Made by a program: the position numbers and the translations under genes. A stretch of 64,000 nucleotides of DNA from Algoriphagus locisalis (lineage in GTDB: Bacteria; Bacteroidota; Bacteroidia; Cytophagales; Cyclobacteriaceae): NCBI RefSeq assembly GCF_900116615.1, contig NZ_FPBF01000003.1, positions 496,001 to 560,000 on the forward strand, given 5' to 3'. How positions within the stretch are numbered: position 1 is the stretch's first letter; each line of letters begins with the position of its first letter. Positions 28,398 to 38,900 of this stretch are shown here, piece by piece. The notes under the pieces were generated by a model. That model searched no databases, had not been told where the DNA came from, and saw only the letters and a program-made list of their open reading frames with translations.

Positions 28398-28432
28398 AAA
28401 AATGCCTTTTCCGAGATGGAGAAGGCATTTTT
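28398..28432 (+). terminator. Intrinsic terminator after the TetR gene
   Basis: AAAAATGCCTT (28398-28408) pairs perfectly with AAGGCATTTTT (28422-28432) with a 13-base loop. An ATG lies inside the left arm (28402), but it is part of the hairpin and is not a plausible start. Confidence 0.85.
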
Positions 28433-28434
28433 AT

Positions 28435-28674
28435 ATGCTGGAACATATTTTGCGATTTGCTCCTCAAAATACATCCAACTACATGCTAAGCTTTCTTCTT
28501 TGGTGCATCCTATTTATCCTTTGCTGGCCATTAGCCATTATCGCACTTTTCCTTTACCCTATTGTTTGGCTTTTGTTACTTCCTTTTAGACTTTTGGGGT
28601 TTGCTGTTGATCTTTCCTTTGACCTGGTCCGAAATATCTTTATGCTGCCATTTACTCTGGTAGGCAGGCGATAG
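28435..28674 (+). CDS. Small membrane protein, unknown
   Basis: 79 residues from the ATG at 28435, chosen because the longer in-frame start at 28402 sits in the preceding terminator. Another candidate start is 28480. Two hydrophobic segments (residues about 16-33 and 35-55, rich in Leu/Ile/Trp) are followed by an amphipathic region and a basic C-terminus GRR. I do not recognise the family. It begins right after the TetR terminator and ends 9 bases before the convergent phosphatase gene. Confidence 0.55.
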   Translation: MLEHILRFAPQNTSNYMLSFLLWCILFILCWPLAIIALFLYPIVWLLLLPFRLLGFAVDLSFDLVRNIFMLPFTLVGRR

Positions 28675-28682
28675 AAAGTCGC

Positions 28683-30497
28683 TTACTTGGCGTGATAGTG
28701 CTGAACCAACTTCATTATTTTATGAAACACCTCTGTGTTTTCATATACCCCTCTAAATTTATCCGCATGAGCGCCATAAGCAAAAATCGGAACCATGATG
28801 CCCGTGTGATCATCGGAGTGATAAGCTAACTCCACGGTGGAAGATGCAATATCCCCCTGCGGTATAGAAACTCCGCCCGTCTCATGATCTGCTGTGATGA
28901 TCACCAAAGTGCCGGGATGCGCATCTGCAAAACGGATCACTTCGCCGATCACCTGATCAAAATCCAGCATTTCCGAAACTATCATTGAACTGCTATTGGA
29001 ATGCCCCCCGGAATCAATATTTGCAGCTTCTACCATCAGAAAAAACGGCGACTTTTTATTCGATAAAAAATCAAGAGCAAAGGCGGTGCTTTCTAGCAAA
29101 TACTCTCCTCTTCCTTCCAGCTTTTTAGGCAAAGCATCATTTGCAACAAAATACCCTATCCTTTCCGCCGATGTTTCGCCCAGATTCTCCACCATGGTGA
29201 AGCCAGCATCCTGGAGATTTTCCGACTCTGAGGAAAATTTAGCTCCACCACCACCGATGAACAAATCCAGTTTACTCTTAGGTAAATACGCAGCAATCTG
29301 ATTCGAATCATCGCGCTCAGGATGATGTGCATAAAAGGATGCCGGTGTAGCACCTGTCAACTGATCCGTGGTAATAATGCCGCTGGAATAACCGTAGCCA
29401 TCCAAAATATCAGGCAGATTTTTCAGCGCTTTTCCTGCTGGATCCACACCCAAGGCCCTGTTATTCGTTTTCTCCCCAGTAGCGTAGGCAGTCGCTCCGG
29501 CAGCAGAATCTGTGGTAAAATCATCCGCAGCCTGTGTTTTCACCAATCCCATATTTTTCAGTTGGGTCAGGTTCAGCTGATTGCCATTGGAAAATAGGGA
29601 TGAAGAAATCTGCGCCAAACCATTGCCGTCACCGATCAGCAAAATCACATTCTTAACCGGAGTTTTCGCCCCGTCCACCTCAAATTTGGGTTGATAAACA
29701 TCCTGAATGGTTGGATTTTGATAGACGTTTTCGTTCAACTTGCTCAGGTATTCAGCAGCAGCGATGGGATGGTCGGTATTGATGTAATCCTCGCCCATGT
29801 CATAAAATGCCTTCCAGGCTGACTTGCTGTCAGGCGAACCCCAGAAGCGAACTGGCTTGTCGAAACTGTGCACTAAATCAATGAAATCCTGTACGGCTTT
29901 TCGCTGATCCTCCACCATTCTTCCTTTTCCATTCCAGATAGAAAACTGGCGAAAACTCAAACTCACCATCCCTATTTTCTCCCACGGCAAATCCTCAGTC
30001 AACACCTTACTTTGGTAATCAAAAAACATCCAATCCGGATACTTTTCATAATCCTCAGGATTTGGTCTATTTCCGGAAATAATCAATTTCAGTCCTTCAG
30101 GATTTTCCTGGCTGAACAAAATGTCTGAATAGTCTTTCATGCTTTCCAGCAAAACTTCCAAAGTTGGGTAAGCTGAAGTTTTCAGATCTACCAGGAGGTG
30201 AAAATCAATCTCCGAAATCACGCCGCTTTTCAAGCCTTCCGCGATGGGATCCAGGTACAAACTCTCAATCGTGCGTTTCGGGTTGATACTTTCTACCTCA
30301 TGCGCAGCCATGAGTTTCCCATCCCGCAAAATCACATCCACTTCAATCGAAGTGGCTCCCGCAGAATAAGCCGTCCAAAAAGGCACAGTCTGCAGGTAAT
30401 CGTTATGGGAATGGAGTTGGAAGGTTTTGGAATCCTGGGCTGCCAGTTGGAAAATGCTGAGCAGCAGGCAAAGTGAAAGTGAAAAGATTTTAAGCAT
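28683..30497 (-). CDS. GDPD/PI-PLC-like domain fused to alkaline phosphatase
   Basis: 604 residues from the ATG at 30497 (one at 30518 adds seven residues before the same signal peptide, cleaved near LAAQ). Residues about 23-260 form a glycerophosphodiesterase-like barrel: HSHNDY at 29-34, IEVDV at 51-55 and a following His66. Residues about 280-604 are an alkaline phosphatase: LIGDGNGLAQIS, the nucleophile Ser331 in TTDSAAGATAYATG, and ADHETGG near the C-terminus for zinc binding. The fusion would split a phosphodiester and then strip the phosphomonoester in the periplasm. It is divergent from the PI-PLC-like gene at 30750, and with the metallophosphoesterase forms a phosphate-release group. 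Confidence 0.92.
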   Translation of the reverse strand: MLKIFSLSLCLLLSIFQLAAQDSKTFQLHSHNDYLQTVPFWTAYSAGATSIEVDVILRDGKLMAAHEVESINPKRTIESLYLDPIAEGLKSGVISEIDFHLLVDLKTSAYPTLEVLLESMKDYSDILFSQENPEGLKLIISGNRPNPEDYEKYPDWMFFDYQSKVLTEDLPWEKIGMVSLSFRQFSIWNGKGRMVEDQRKAVQDFIDLVHSFDKPVRFWGSPDSKSAWKAFYDMGEDYINTDHPIAAAEYLSKLNENVYQNPTIQDVYQPKFEVDGAKTPVKNVILLIGDGNGLAQISSSLFSNGNQLNLTQLKNMGLVKTQAADDFTTDSAAGATAYATGEKTNNRALGVDPAGKALKNLPDILDGYGYSSGIITTDQLTGATPASFYAHHPERDDSNQIAAYLPKSKLDLFIGGGGAKFSSESENLQDAGFTMVENLGETSAERIGYFVANDALPKKLEGRGEYLLESTAFALDFLSNKKSPFFLMVEAANIDSGGHSNSSSMIVSEMLDFDQVIGEVIRFADAHPGTLVIITADHETGGVSIPQGDIASSTVELAYHSDDHTGIMVPIFAYGAHADKFRGVYENTEVFHKIMKLVQHYHAK

Positions 30498-30749
30498 GGC
30501 CAAAAATAGCCCATTCAACAGAAAATAATCATGTAAATCCGTGAATTAGCAGAGGCTTAACACATAGGTAAAACAGCTTGCAACTTTTCAAATCACCAGC
30601 AAAACCTAATTCTCTCTAAATCATCATTTTTTAATAACTTAATTCCCATTCCATGCGCAAGTAGCTTCGCAAAATCATAACAAAACGATGAAAGACATTA
30701 CGGGATTTCCAGGCAAAAAATCAGGAAATTGCCGTTTAAACTCATTTCT

Positions 30750-31823
30750 ATGAAAACCCTATTTTCTTACGCTTTTAGCGCTTTTTGTCTTTTCTTTTCC
30801 TCGCAGCTTTCCGCCCAAAAACTCAATGAAATCCAGGTCATCGGAAGTCATAACAGTTATAAAAGCCAAATGGCACCGGAGCTCTTGGAGTATCTATCCA
30901 AGGTAAATCCTTCCGCCTCCCAAAGTCTCGGCTATGCACATATTCCATTGGAAGAACAATTGGATTTGGGACTGAGAAATCTGGAACTGGATGTTTTTCA
31001 CGACCCTGAAGGCGGAAGATATTCCAATCCCAAAGGCTTGGAAATCATCAAAAGCGCCGGTGGAGAAATTCCCGACTACGATCCGAATGACGCACTTTCC
31101 AAACCGGGGCTGAAACTATTTCACGTGCAGGATCTGGATTTCCAGTCACATTACCTGCTTTTCGCAGATGCCTTGAAAGCGTTGAAAAACTGGAGTGAAA
31201 ACAACCCCGATCATACGCCTATCTTTATTTTGATCAATGCCAAGGATGGAAATATCCCCGGCACCCGACCTGTTTTGCCTTTTACTGCAACTGCATTGGA
31301 CAGCATAGACTTGGAGATCCGAACGCATTTGGGAATGGAAAATCTGATCACACCTGATCTGGTCAGAGGGGATTATGCTGATCTGGAATCTGCAGTTTTA
31401 GCCAGAAACTGGCCAAAGTTAGATGAGGTTAGAGGAAAATTTCTTTTTGTTCTGGATGAAAGTGAGGAGAAAATCGACCGGTATCTAAGTGCAAAGCCCG
31501 ACCTGAAAAACGCAGTGCTTTTTGTCAACAAAAAAGAAGGAAACTCCACTGCCGGATTTAGAATCATCAATAGTGCAGTGAGAGATGAGGACTATATCAG
31601 AGACTTGGTGCAAAAAGGGTACATGATCCGCACCCGCGCAGATTCTGACACCAAAGAAGCCAGGGCGGAAGATTATTCCACTTTCGAAAAGGCCAAAGCT
31701 TCAGGAGCGCAGGTCATTTCCACTGATTATTATCAGCCATCCACCTTCTTCAAATCGGATTACAAGGTTAATTTCGAAGGAAACAGGTACGAAAGACCCA
31801 ACCCGGTTTTGAATAATAACTAA
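30750..31823 (+). CDS. Phosphatidylinositol-specific phospholipase C-like protein (Ca2+ type)
   Basis: 357 residues from the ATG at 30750; an ATG at 30729 adds seven residues. Signal peptide cleaved near LSAQ (residue 23). GSHNSYK places a catalytic His at 34, and LELDVFHDP gives the second His at 84, the layout of bacterial Ca2+-dependent PI-PLC. This family includes many proteins annotated phosphatidylinositol-specific phospholipase C1-like. It probably acts in the periplasm on phosphoinositide or other phosphodiester substrates. The downstream metallophosphoesterase gene starts 10 bases after its stop, so both are in one operon. Confidence 0.88.
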   Translation: MKTLFSYAFSAFCLFFSSQLSAQKLNEIQVIGSHNSYKSQMAPELLEYLSKVNPSASQSLGYAHIPLEEQLDLGLRNLELDVFHDPEGGRYSNPKGLEIIKSAGGEIPDYDPNDALSKPGLKLFHVQDLDFQSHYLLFADALKALKNWSENNPDHTPIFILINAKDGNIPGTRPVLPFTATALDSIDLEIRTHLGMENLITPDLVRGDYADLESAVLARNWPKLDEVRGKFLFVLDESEEKIDRYLSAKPDLKNAVLFVNKKEGNSTAGFRIINSAVRDEDYIRDLVQKGYMIRTRADSDTKEARAEDYSTFEKAKASGAQVISTDYYQPSTFFKSDYKVNFEGNRYERPNPVLNNN

Positions 31824-31833
31824 TTGACTTGGA

Positions 31834-33669
31834 TTGATTTTGAACAAAAAACATTTATTGGCAGGGATACTCGGGACGGCGATACAGCTGGCTAGCTCCC
31901 ATGGTATCCTAGCACAAGCGGACACCAATCAAATTGCCTTTCTTTCTGACATTCACCTGCAAGACGTCTATGCCGAGCTGAATTCAGAAGAATTCAAGGG
32001 TGTGCTGAACCCAAAAACCGGCAAATTCGCCACCATCCGCACCATGAAAAGCCAAATCAACTCCACCCGGCTTTTCAATGAAAACTACTTTGCCTTTATC
32101 GCCGCCCTAGAGGATCTAAAGCACAGAGGAATCCAACTCGTGGTGCTTCCTGGGGATTTTACCGATGACGGGCAACCTATGAATGTGTTGGCACTGAAGA
32201 AAATTCTGGATCAATATTCGGCAGAATCCGGAATGCGTTTTTTCATTACCACAGGAAACCATGATCCAGTAAAACCCTTTGGAGGTGAAGCCGGAAAGCG
32301 GGATTTCCTTGGAACTGATGGCTCGGAGCAGGCCATTGCCGGTTCAAAAGATGTTTTTTCATCTGAGCAGGCAGCCATTTCAGATCAAATCAATTACTGG
32401 GGCTATACTGAAATCACCAATGCCTTGGGCGATTTTGGGTTTTTCCCTAGTGAAAAAGATCTTTTTTGGGCGCATCCCTTTCAGGAATTGGATGTGGATA
32501 ATTACAATTTCCAACAAGCAAAAGCCAGTTCATCTTTGGAAGATCGGGTCTATAAAGCTGGCGATTCAGGACTAACCCTACCCGACGCCAGCTATGTAGT
32601 TGAGCCCGTCGATGGAATTTGGCTTTTAGCTTTGGATGGAAATGTTTATACTTATACAGGAACTGAGTGGAGAGGATCATCCGTAGGCTTTAACCAAGCT
32701 GCTCTCCACAAAAAACACCAACTAGACTGGATCAAAAAAGTAGCTTCCGAAGCTGAAAAAAGAGGAAAAACACTGATTTCCTTTAGCCATTACCCACTGG
32801 CGGAATTTCACGACGGAGCCTCCGATGAAATGAGTGCGCTTTTCGGAGCCCAGAAGTTTCAGTTGGCGAGAGTTCCTACCACAGAAACCACAAGTCTCTA
32901 CGCGAAGGCGGGAATTAAAATCCACTTTGCGGGACACATGCATATTAATGATACTGGAATTTATCAAGACCAAACAACCACCCATACCATGTATAATATT
33001 CAAGTACCTTCTCTAGCGGCCTACCCACCGGCCTACAAAAAGCTGACAACATCCAAGTCCTCCACTGTGGAAATCGAAACGATTTCTCTTGCCGAGGTAG
33101 ATCACATGAATGAGTTCTTTGATCTCTACCGAATGGAGCATCGCTGGCTATTGGAAAAGCAGGATCCGGGGATCTGGGACAGCAGCATTTTAGCGTCAAA
33201 AGACTATCTGGAGTACACCAGAAATCATTTGCGTGAATTGACCAAGTCCAGGTTTATCCCTTCTGATTGGCCGGAAAATCTCGCCATTCTCCTTCAGAAC
33301 CTCTCCCCTGAGGAGCTTTTGGCCTGGAGCAAAATGGAGGAAGCCGAAAGTGAAAATTTCCTCCAGGAAAAAATGAGAAAGCTAAAAGTAAGATCCAAGA
33401 GATCCCTTCCTGATCATGCTATCATCGATGATTTTTACCTTTTGAAAAACGGTGATGAACTTGGAAAAAAGCTGATTCCAGAAGAGAGAATCAGTTTTTA
33501 TGAGGAGTTGATATCTTCCCTTAGCCAAAAGACATCTAGCAAAGAGAAGGGTTTAAACAGTGAATTGATCCAGTTTTTCGGGATTTTCGAAAAGCTTTAT
33601 CATTCCAATCCTTCCGATCATTTTGCCATCGATCTGAAGAAAAATACGATCAAGAAAATAGAGGATTGA
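31834..33669 (+). CDS. Secreted metallophosphoesterase (TTG start)
   Basis: 611 residues if translation begins at the TTG at 31834; there is no in-frame ATG or GTG before the signal peptide (KKHLLAGILGTAIQLASS, cleaved near LAQ at residue 28). A second TTG at 31840 is an alternative. Metal ligands of the calcineurin-like fold are in order: SDIH (Asp39/His41), LPGDF, TTGNHD, a later SHYPL and FAGHMH. The C-terminal region is a helical extension of unknown role. The gene is 10 bp from the PI-PLC-like gene and ends in a strong terminator. Likely a periplasmic phosphodiesterase/phosphatase in phosphate scavenging. Confidence 0.9.
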   Translation: MILNKKHLLAGILGTAIQLASSHGILAQADTNQIAFLSDIHLQDVYAELNSEEFKGVLNPKTGKFATIRTMKSQINSTRLFNENYFAFIAALEDLKHRGIQLVVLPGDFTDDGQPMNVLALKKILDQYSAESGMRFFITTGNHDPVKPFGGEAGKRDFLGTDGSEQAIAGSKDVFSSEQAAISDQINYWGYTEITNALGDFGFFPSEKDLFWAHPFQELDVDNYNFQQAKASSSLEDRVYKAGDSGLTLPDASYVVEPVDGIWLLALDGNVYTYTGTEWRGSSVGFNQAALHKKHQLDWIKKVASEAEKRGKTLISFSHYPLAEFHDGASDEMSALFGAQKFQLARVPTTETTSLYAKAGIKIHFAGHMHINDTGIYQDQTTTHTMYNIQVPSLAAYPPAYKKLTTSKSSTVEIETISLAEVDHMNEFFDLYRMEHRWLLEKQDPGIWDSSILASKDYLEYTRNHLRELTKSRFIPSDWPENLAILLQNLSPEELLAWSKMEEAESENFLQEKMRKLKVRSKRSLPDHAIIDDFYLLKNGDELGKKLIPEERISFYEELISSLSQKTSSKEKGLNSELIQFFGIFEKLYHSNPSDHFAIDLKKNTIKKIED

Positions 33670-33708
33670 GTTAAAGTTTTAAGCAAATTCACCCTATTCA
33701 TTTTACGG

Positions 33709-33736
33709 ACATTCCTGTCTCAGGAATGTTTTTTTT
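33709..33736 (+). terminator. Intrinsic terminator after metallophosphoesterase
   Basis: ACATTCCTG and CAGGAATGT form a perfect 9-bp stem with a TCT loop, followed by a run of eight T residues. Confidence 0.92.
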
Positions 33737-33776
33737 GACAGTTGTGATCACACAAATGATATATACTATACCGATC

Positions 33777-34025
33777 GTGCCGTTGGCACTCTGGTGAAAA
33801 CAAGTCTAACATAACCCAGAATTGCATTCTGGGCATGTACTGGTCTTGCCTTTGGCAAGATACTTTCCAGCTAGTGCCTATTAAGATGGTTTAGTTAGGT
33901 AAAATCCACCGCATCTTTAACAAGCTTTTGGCCAATGAGATTCGATCGAGCCTTCAATAGGTGTTTATTGAATGCCAACGGCATTCACCGTATCAACCCC
34001 GAATACAGCGCAGCGAAATTCGGGG
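33777..34025. repeat. Cluster of short palindromes (REP-like)
   Basis: A gene-free stretch between two terminators holds at least five perfect small hairpins: GTGCC/GGCAC (33777-33789), CCCAGAAT/ATTCTGGG (33815-33833), CTTGCC/GGCAAG (33845-33859), GAATGCC/GGCATTC (33970-33986) and CCCCGAAT/ATTCGGGG (33997-34025). The first four have 3-base loops. They resemble, without matching exactly, the arrays beside the transposase at 58.9 kb. No gene is seen in this 482-bp spacer. Confidence 0.7.
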
Positions 34026-34095
34026 ACTACATCAACGGAGTACACAGATAAGTGATAAGCCTACTTTCTCACCCCCTCCAATTGCCGTAAAACAC

Positions 34096-34129
34096 AAAAG
34101 CCGATGAGATATATTCCCATCGGCTTTTT
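34096..34129 (-). terminator. Intrinsic terminator after susD-like gene
   Basis: AAAAGCCGATG and CATCGGCTTTT form an 11-bp perfect stem (34096-34106, 34118-34128). It is 23 bases past the SusD stop on the minus strand and could work in both directions. Confidence 0.85.
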
Positions 34130-34151
34130 ATGATCAAAGGTTTAATAGGTT

Positions 34152-35897
34152 TTAGTAACCTGGGTTTTGAACCAGAAATCCAGGAATATTGGAAGCTCCA
34201 TCTATAGCTTGCTGCGGGATAGGGAAGAGTCGCTTGTTGACATCGCTGTCATTCTTTTCCGTCCAGCTATCCTCGTATTTTCCGAAACGGATTTGATTCA
34301 CTCTGCGTAATCCTTCCCAATACAATTCAAATCCTGACTCACGGAATAGTATATCCAAATCTATGGAGTTCAAAGGAGCTGGAGTCTGCTCAGGACGTGC
34401 ATTTCTAGAAGTTCTTAGCGTATTTACATCAGCCAAAGCTCCTGCGTTATCTCCTTTTCTAAGCTTTGCCTCAGCACGCATCAGATATATTTCACCCAAT
34501 CGGATCAGGACAATATCCACGCTGCTATTGCTGCAGCAATTTGGAGCCGTACGGCTAAACTGATACTTTGAAAATCTATGTCCGGTATTATGCAAGCTTC
34601 CTTCATTAGTGAAATCAACTTGGAAAGTATGATCGACATACCGTATATCCGCTCCACTACTTCTTCTATTGATCACAGGGTAGATTTTGACTTTACCATT
34701 TTCGTCAGTCATAATATTTCCATTTCCATCTTTTCTTGGACCCCAAATGATGTTTCTTAGTATTCCTCTGTCCATCTCAAACTCAGTTGCTTCTACCGTA
34801 TAAAAATGATCTTCGTCATTGGTAGGATTAACACCTGTAAGGTCTCGGAGATTTTCGGGGATGATGGTATTCTCCTGGAAGAATCGTGCATCGGCATCGG
34901 CAGGATCTACATCACCGTAGGCATCGTACCAAGATTGAATAAAATCAGGAGTAGCTGCCACTGCATCTGTGCCACGGGTACTTGGGAATTCAGGTCTTGG
35001 AACCTGATCACCTGAGATAGACCAATATTGCCATCTGCTATGTTCTGTCTGAAGCACGCCACGTTGATCGAGGGAAAAGATGATTTCTGGATTGCTGTTA
35101 TTATCATCATTGAAAAGATCAAAGTATTCCGGCGAAAGAGCATAGCCTCCATTGATGATGTTGTTGGTATATTCGATCACCTTGTCCATGTCTTCAGGTC
35201 GGAAGTTTGGAGTACCATAAGGATCCCGGTAAACCGCTGAGTTGAGATAAAGACGTGCAAGCAACGCTTCTACCGCATGCTTGTTCATTCGGCCTGGGCC
35301 GTTACTACTGCTGATCAGATTGACTACTGAAAGTAACTCAGATTCCAAGTAATCAACAGCTTCCTGACCTCTTAGGATTTCGGACTGCTGGTCGGAACGG
35401 TCTTTTCTGAATACCAAACCCCAGTTGTCCATTGCCAACATATTCAAATAAGCCTTAATTGCCACCATTTCGTAAAGTGGATTTTGGGCATTTGAATTGC
35501 CATTTTCCACTTCCAATCCCAATTGCTCTTCAGCTGCAACAGCACGGGACAAACTCAAGGTGATGTATGTCCAACTATCTCCTACTAAGCTATTGGTTGG
35601 GGTCATCAAGTGCTGGTGTACTGCGATAAACTTACCTCCGTCAAACCAGTCGGTTCCTCCACGATAAGGTAAGATTGCCTCATCAGAAGCAACTTCCTGC
35701 AGCCCAAAATTAACAGTGTGAAGCCAAACCTGGCGAAGCATTCCGTAAACCGGAGCAATGGATCCGCTCACAATCTCTGCCTGACCTGTACCAGTCAGTG
35801 ATTCATCCAGAACCTCTTCCTCTAGGGTAGTGCAGCTCAGAAATGCCAATAATAAAGCTGCTGTTGGTAATAATTTTCTAAAACTGATCGTCTTCAT
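34152..35897 (-). CDS. SusD/RagB-like nutrient-binding lipoprotein (second pair)
   Basis: 581 residues from the ATG at 35897, which directly precedes the lipoprotein signal ending LAFLSC (Cys22). An upstream ATG at 35930 would add 11 residues and is disfavoured. Typical SusD features: an N-terminal helical region (AIKAYLNMLAMDNWGLVF), the RLGEIYLMRAEAKLRKG segment and FELYWEGLRRVNQIRFGKY at the C-terminus. It partners the SusC encoded 47 bases upstream. No degradative enzyme is attached to this pair, so the ligand is unknown. Confidence 0.95.
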   Translation of the reverse strand: MKTISFRKLLPTAALLLAFLSCTTLEEEVLDESLTGTGQAEIVSGSIAPVYGMLRQVWLHTVNFGLQEVASDEAILPYRGGTDWFDGGKFIAVHQHLMTPTNSLVGDSWTYITLSLSRAVAAEEQLGLEVENGNSNAQNPLYEMVAIKAYLNMLAMDNWGLVFRKDRSDQQSEILRGQEAVDYLESELLSVVNLISSSNGPGRMNKHAVEALLARLYLNSAVYRDPYGTPNFRPEDMDKVIEYTNNIINGGYALSPEYFDLFNDDNNSNPEIIFSLDQRGVLQTEHSRWQYWSISGDQVPRPEFPSTRGTDAVAATPDFIQSWYDAYGDVDPADADARFFQENTIIPENLRDLTGVNPTNDEDHFYTVEATEFEMDRGILRNIIWGPRKDGNGNIMTDENGKVKIYPVINRRSSGADIRYVDHTFQVDFTNEGSLHNTGHRFSKYQFSRTAPNCCSNSSVDIVLIRLGEIYLMRAEAKLRKGDNAGALADVNTLRTSRNARPEQTPAPLNSIDLDILFRESGFELYWEGLRRVNQIRFGKYEDSWTEKNDSDVNKRLFPIPQQAIDGASNIPGFLVQNPGY

Positions 35898-35944
35898 ATA
35901 TTTTATATTTTCTGGAAGATGAATACGCATCTGCCCTGTTTTTT

Positions 35945-38900
35945 TTAAAATGTTAGATTCAAATTGACCATGAACGTCCTTGCTCTAGGATAAGTGAACC
36001 GATCTATACCGAAAGTTTGGATACCGGCAGTGCTTGTTCCTGTATTGATCTCAGGATCAAATCCTGAATAATCAGAAATTACAAACAGGTTTTGGCCAGT
36101 GACCGAAAGACGAATATTTTGGAAGGCATTGCCCAATCCAATTCGCTCGGAATTTAAATTGTAACCAAGAGTTGCATTATTTAACCTAAAGAAGGAACCA
36201 CTCTCCAAGTATCTGGTAGAAACTGTGTTGGAATTATTGAAGGATTCCTCTGGGAATTGAACTGCGAAATCAGTGGTATTATTTGATCTAGAAAGCTGCG
36301 CCTTAGTGAAAAGGGACATAGTCGTATGGTTGTAGATTTTATTTCCAGAAACTCCGTTGAAATTAAGTCCCAAGTCAAAATTCTTATAGCTCATATTAGC
36401 ATTGATACCATAGATAATTTTTGGAATCGCACTGCCTACTACAGATCGGTCATTGTCCAGGATTTCACCATCTCCATTTTTATCCACAAAACGATTGAGC
36501 CCATCCTCACCTATTCCGTCAAACTCCAACATGTAAAATGCTCCGATTGGCTGGTTGTTGATATACCCGTTGATCGTTGCGCCGGTTTGTCCGGCCCCTT
36601 GTGCCGCTCCAGTGGTCAGGACTGAGTAAGGGGAATCCCGCACTTCGTTTTGGATAAAGGTGATATTTCCACCAAGGTTGTAAGAGAAAGCAGACTCAGT
36701 CTTACTGCTGTAATTCAAAGCCAATTCAATTCCACTATTGTAGATTTTCATATCTTCAATATTATCCCAATAGGTAGAAGTTGGCTGAACCGGATCTGCC
36801 GGAACTACCTCCAAAAGGATATTGGAGGACACTTTGTTGAAATAATCCAAGGTACCTGTCAAGCGGTAATCGAAAAATGCAAAGTCCAAGCCTACGTCAA
36901 ATTGAGTGGATACTTCCCACTGCAAATCAGGATTTGCGAGACGGGTAAATACAATTCCGTAAGGGTAATTGTCAATCGAATTACCATCAGTGTCAATAGG
37001 ATACGTATTCAAACTTTGAGCCCCAGTAGCCAAACGATCTTCTGAGAAACTAGCTTTGGTGATCTTGGAAGGTATTTCTTGATTTCCTGTTTGTCCCCAG
37101 CTAGATCTAAGTTTCAGATTGTCAATACCTGAATTAGCCATGAATTCTTCTTTGCTCAGATTCCAACCCAATGCAAAGGATGGGAAGTAGCCATACTTGT
37201 TATTCTCACCAAATTTGGAAGATCCATCTGCACGGAAAGTTGCAGTGAACAGGTACTTTTCATCGTAAACGTAGTTTAATCGACCAAAGAAAGACTGAAG
37301 CTCATTTTTCACAGCCGAGGCACTCACAGTAGTTGGGAACTCAGTCGTACTATTATGATCCTGATACCTTGGTTCGATGTTATTGGCAGCAAACCCTCTG
37401 GCAGAAGTACTCCTAAACTCGTCCATAAAGGTCTGAAAAGAATGACCAGCCAAAACAGTGAAATTATGCTTGTAGTTGTTCCAATTGTAAGTCAGGGTGT
37501 TTTCCACAAGACTGTTGGTATTTGATGCGATCAATTCATCCAAGGCTCCATCAGACACATTTGATTCATTGACTACTTCCGTAAAAGGAATGTACTGCTG
37601 GAATCTGTTGGTATTAGAGAAATCCACTCCAAGATTTAGCTTGTAAGTCAGTCCGTCAAAAATTTCAAAAGAAGGAGAAATAGTGCCTAAAATTCTATTA
37701 TTTACTGCATTGTCTGAGTAAAGCTCATATCTTTTTAGCGGATTCAGAGCATTGGTATTCAGAAGTGTAGGCTCACCATCAGTAAAGGCCGGAATAGTAG
37801 GATTCAGGTACAGCATATCACTGATAGTAGATCCAATGCTAGGTCTGAGGTTTTCTGTGAAAGAAGCCGTCAGATTGTAATCTACAATTAGTCTGCCTTC
37901 AAAAGCTTTCTGATTCATGTTCAATTTGCCAGAATAACGGGTCAAATTGCTGTTTTTCAAGATACCTCCTTGATTCTGGTAGCCAAGGGATGCGAAGTAA
38001 GAGAATCTTTCTGTATTGGCTCCGCTCATAGAAAGGCTGTAATCCTGTGAGAAACCAACCTGAGACAGTTCATCCTGCCAGTTGGTATTTCCATTGAAAT
38101 CCTCCAGCGAGCCACCTACCGCTACAACTTGGCGACGAAACTCATCCGCGCTAAAAACATCAATTTGGTTTGACATCTTGGACCAGGCTGTGGAGGCTGA
38201 AACATTAACTTGAGAAGTCCCTGATTTGCCTTTTTTAGTCGTGATGACGATGACCCCATTGGAAGCACGCGAACCGTAGAGAGCTGTGGCGCTTGCATCT
38301 TTCAACACATCGATGCTCTCAATGTCATTTGGATTTAGGAAGTTCAAAGGATTAGAAGCAACTCCAGTACTTGAATTGTCCAATAAAAATCCGTCTAATA
38401 CATAAAGGGGCTGTGTACCAGATCTCAAACTACCGATACCACGGATAATTACATTCTGATTTGCACCAGGCTCACCACTTGTGGAAGTAATGTTTACACC
38501 GGCCACTTTGCCCTGAAGAAGATCCACCGGATTAGTGATCACTCCGCGGTTGAAGTCTTCGCTTTTTACAGAGCCTATTGCACCGGTGACATCAGATCGC
38601 TTTTGCGTACCGTACCCGACTACCACCAACTCATCCAGCTGAGTAGCATCAGGCACCAGTTGAACATCTATGACGGATTGGCCATTCAGCGAAATCTCCT
38701 GAAGGATATATCCTACATAAGAAATTTGGAGTACAGCATCTTCACCCACTTCCAAGGAATATTTGCCGTCGAGATCTGTCACAGTCCCATTTACTGTACC
38801 TTTAATTCGCACAGTGGCACCCGGAAGTGGTTGGCCGGTTTCATCGGTAACTGTACCGGAAATTGGCATAACAGAGATCAAACTCCCAAATGTAACCTTG

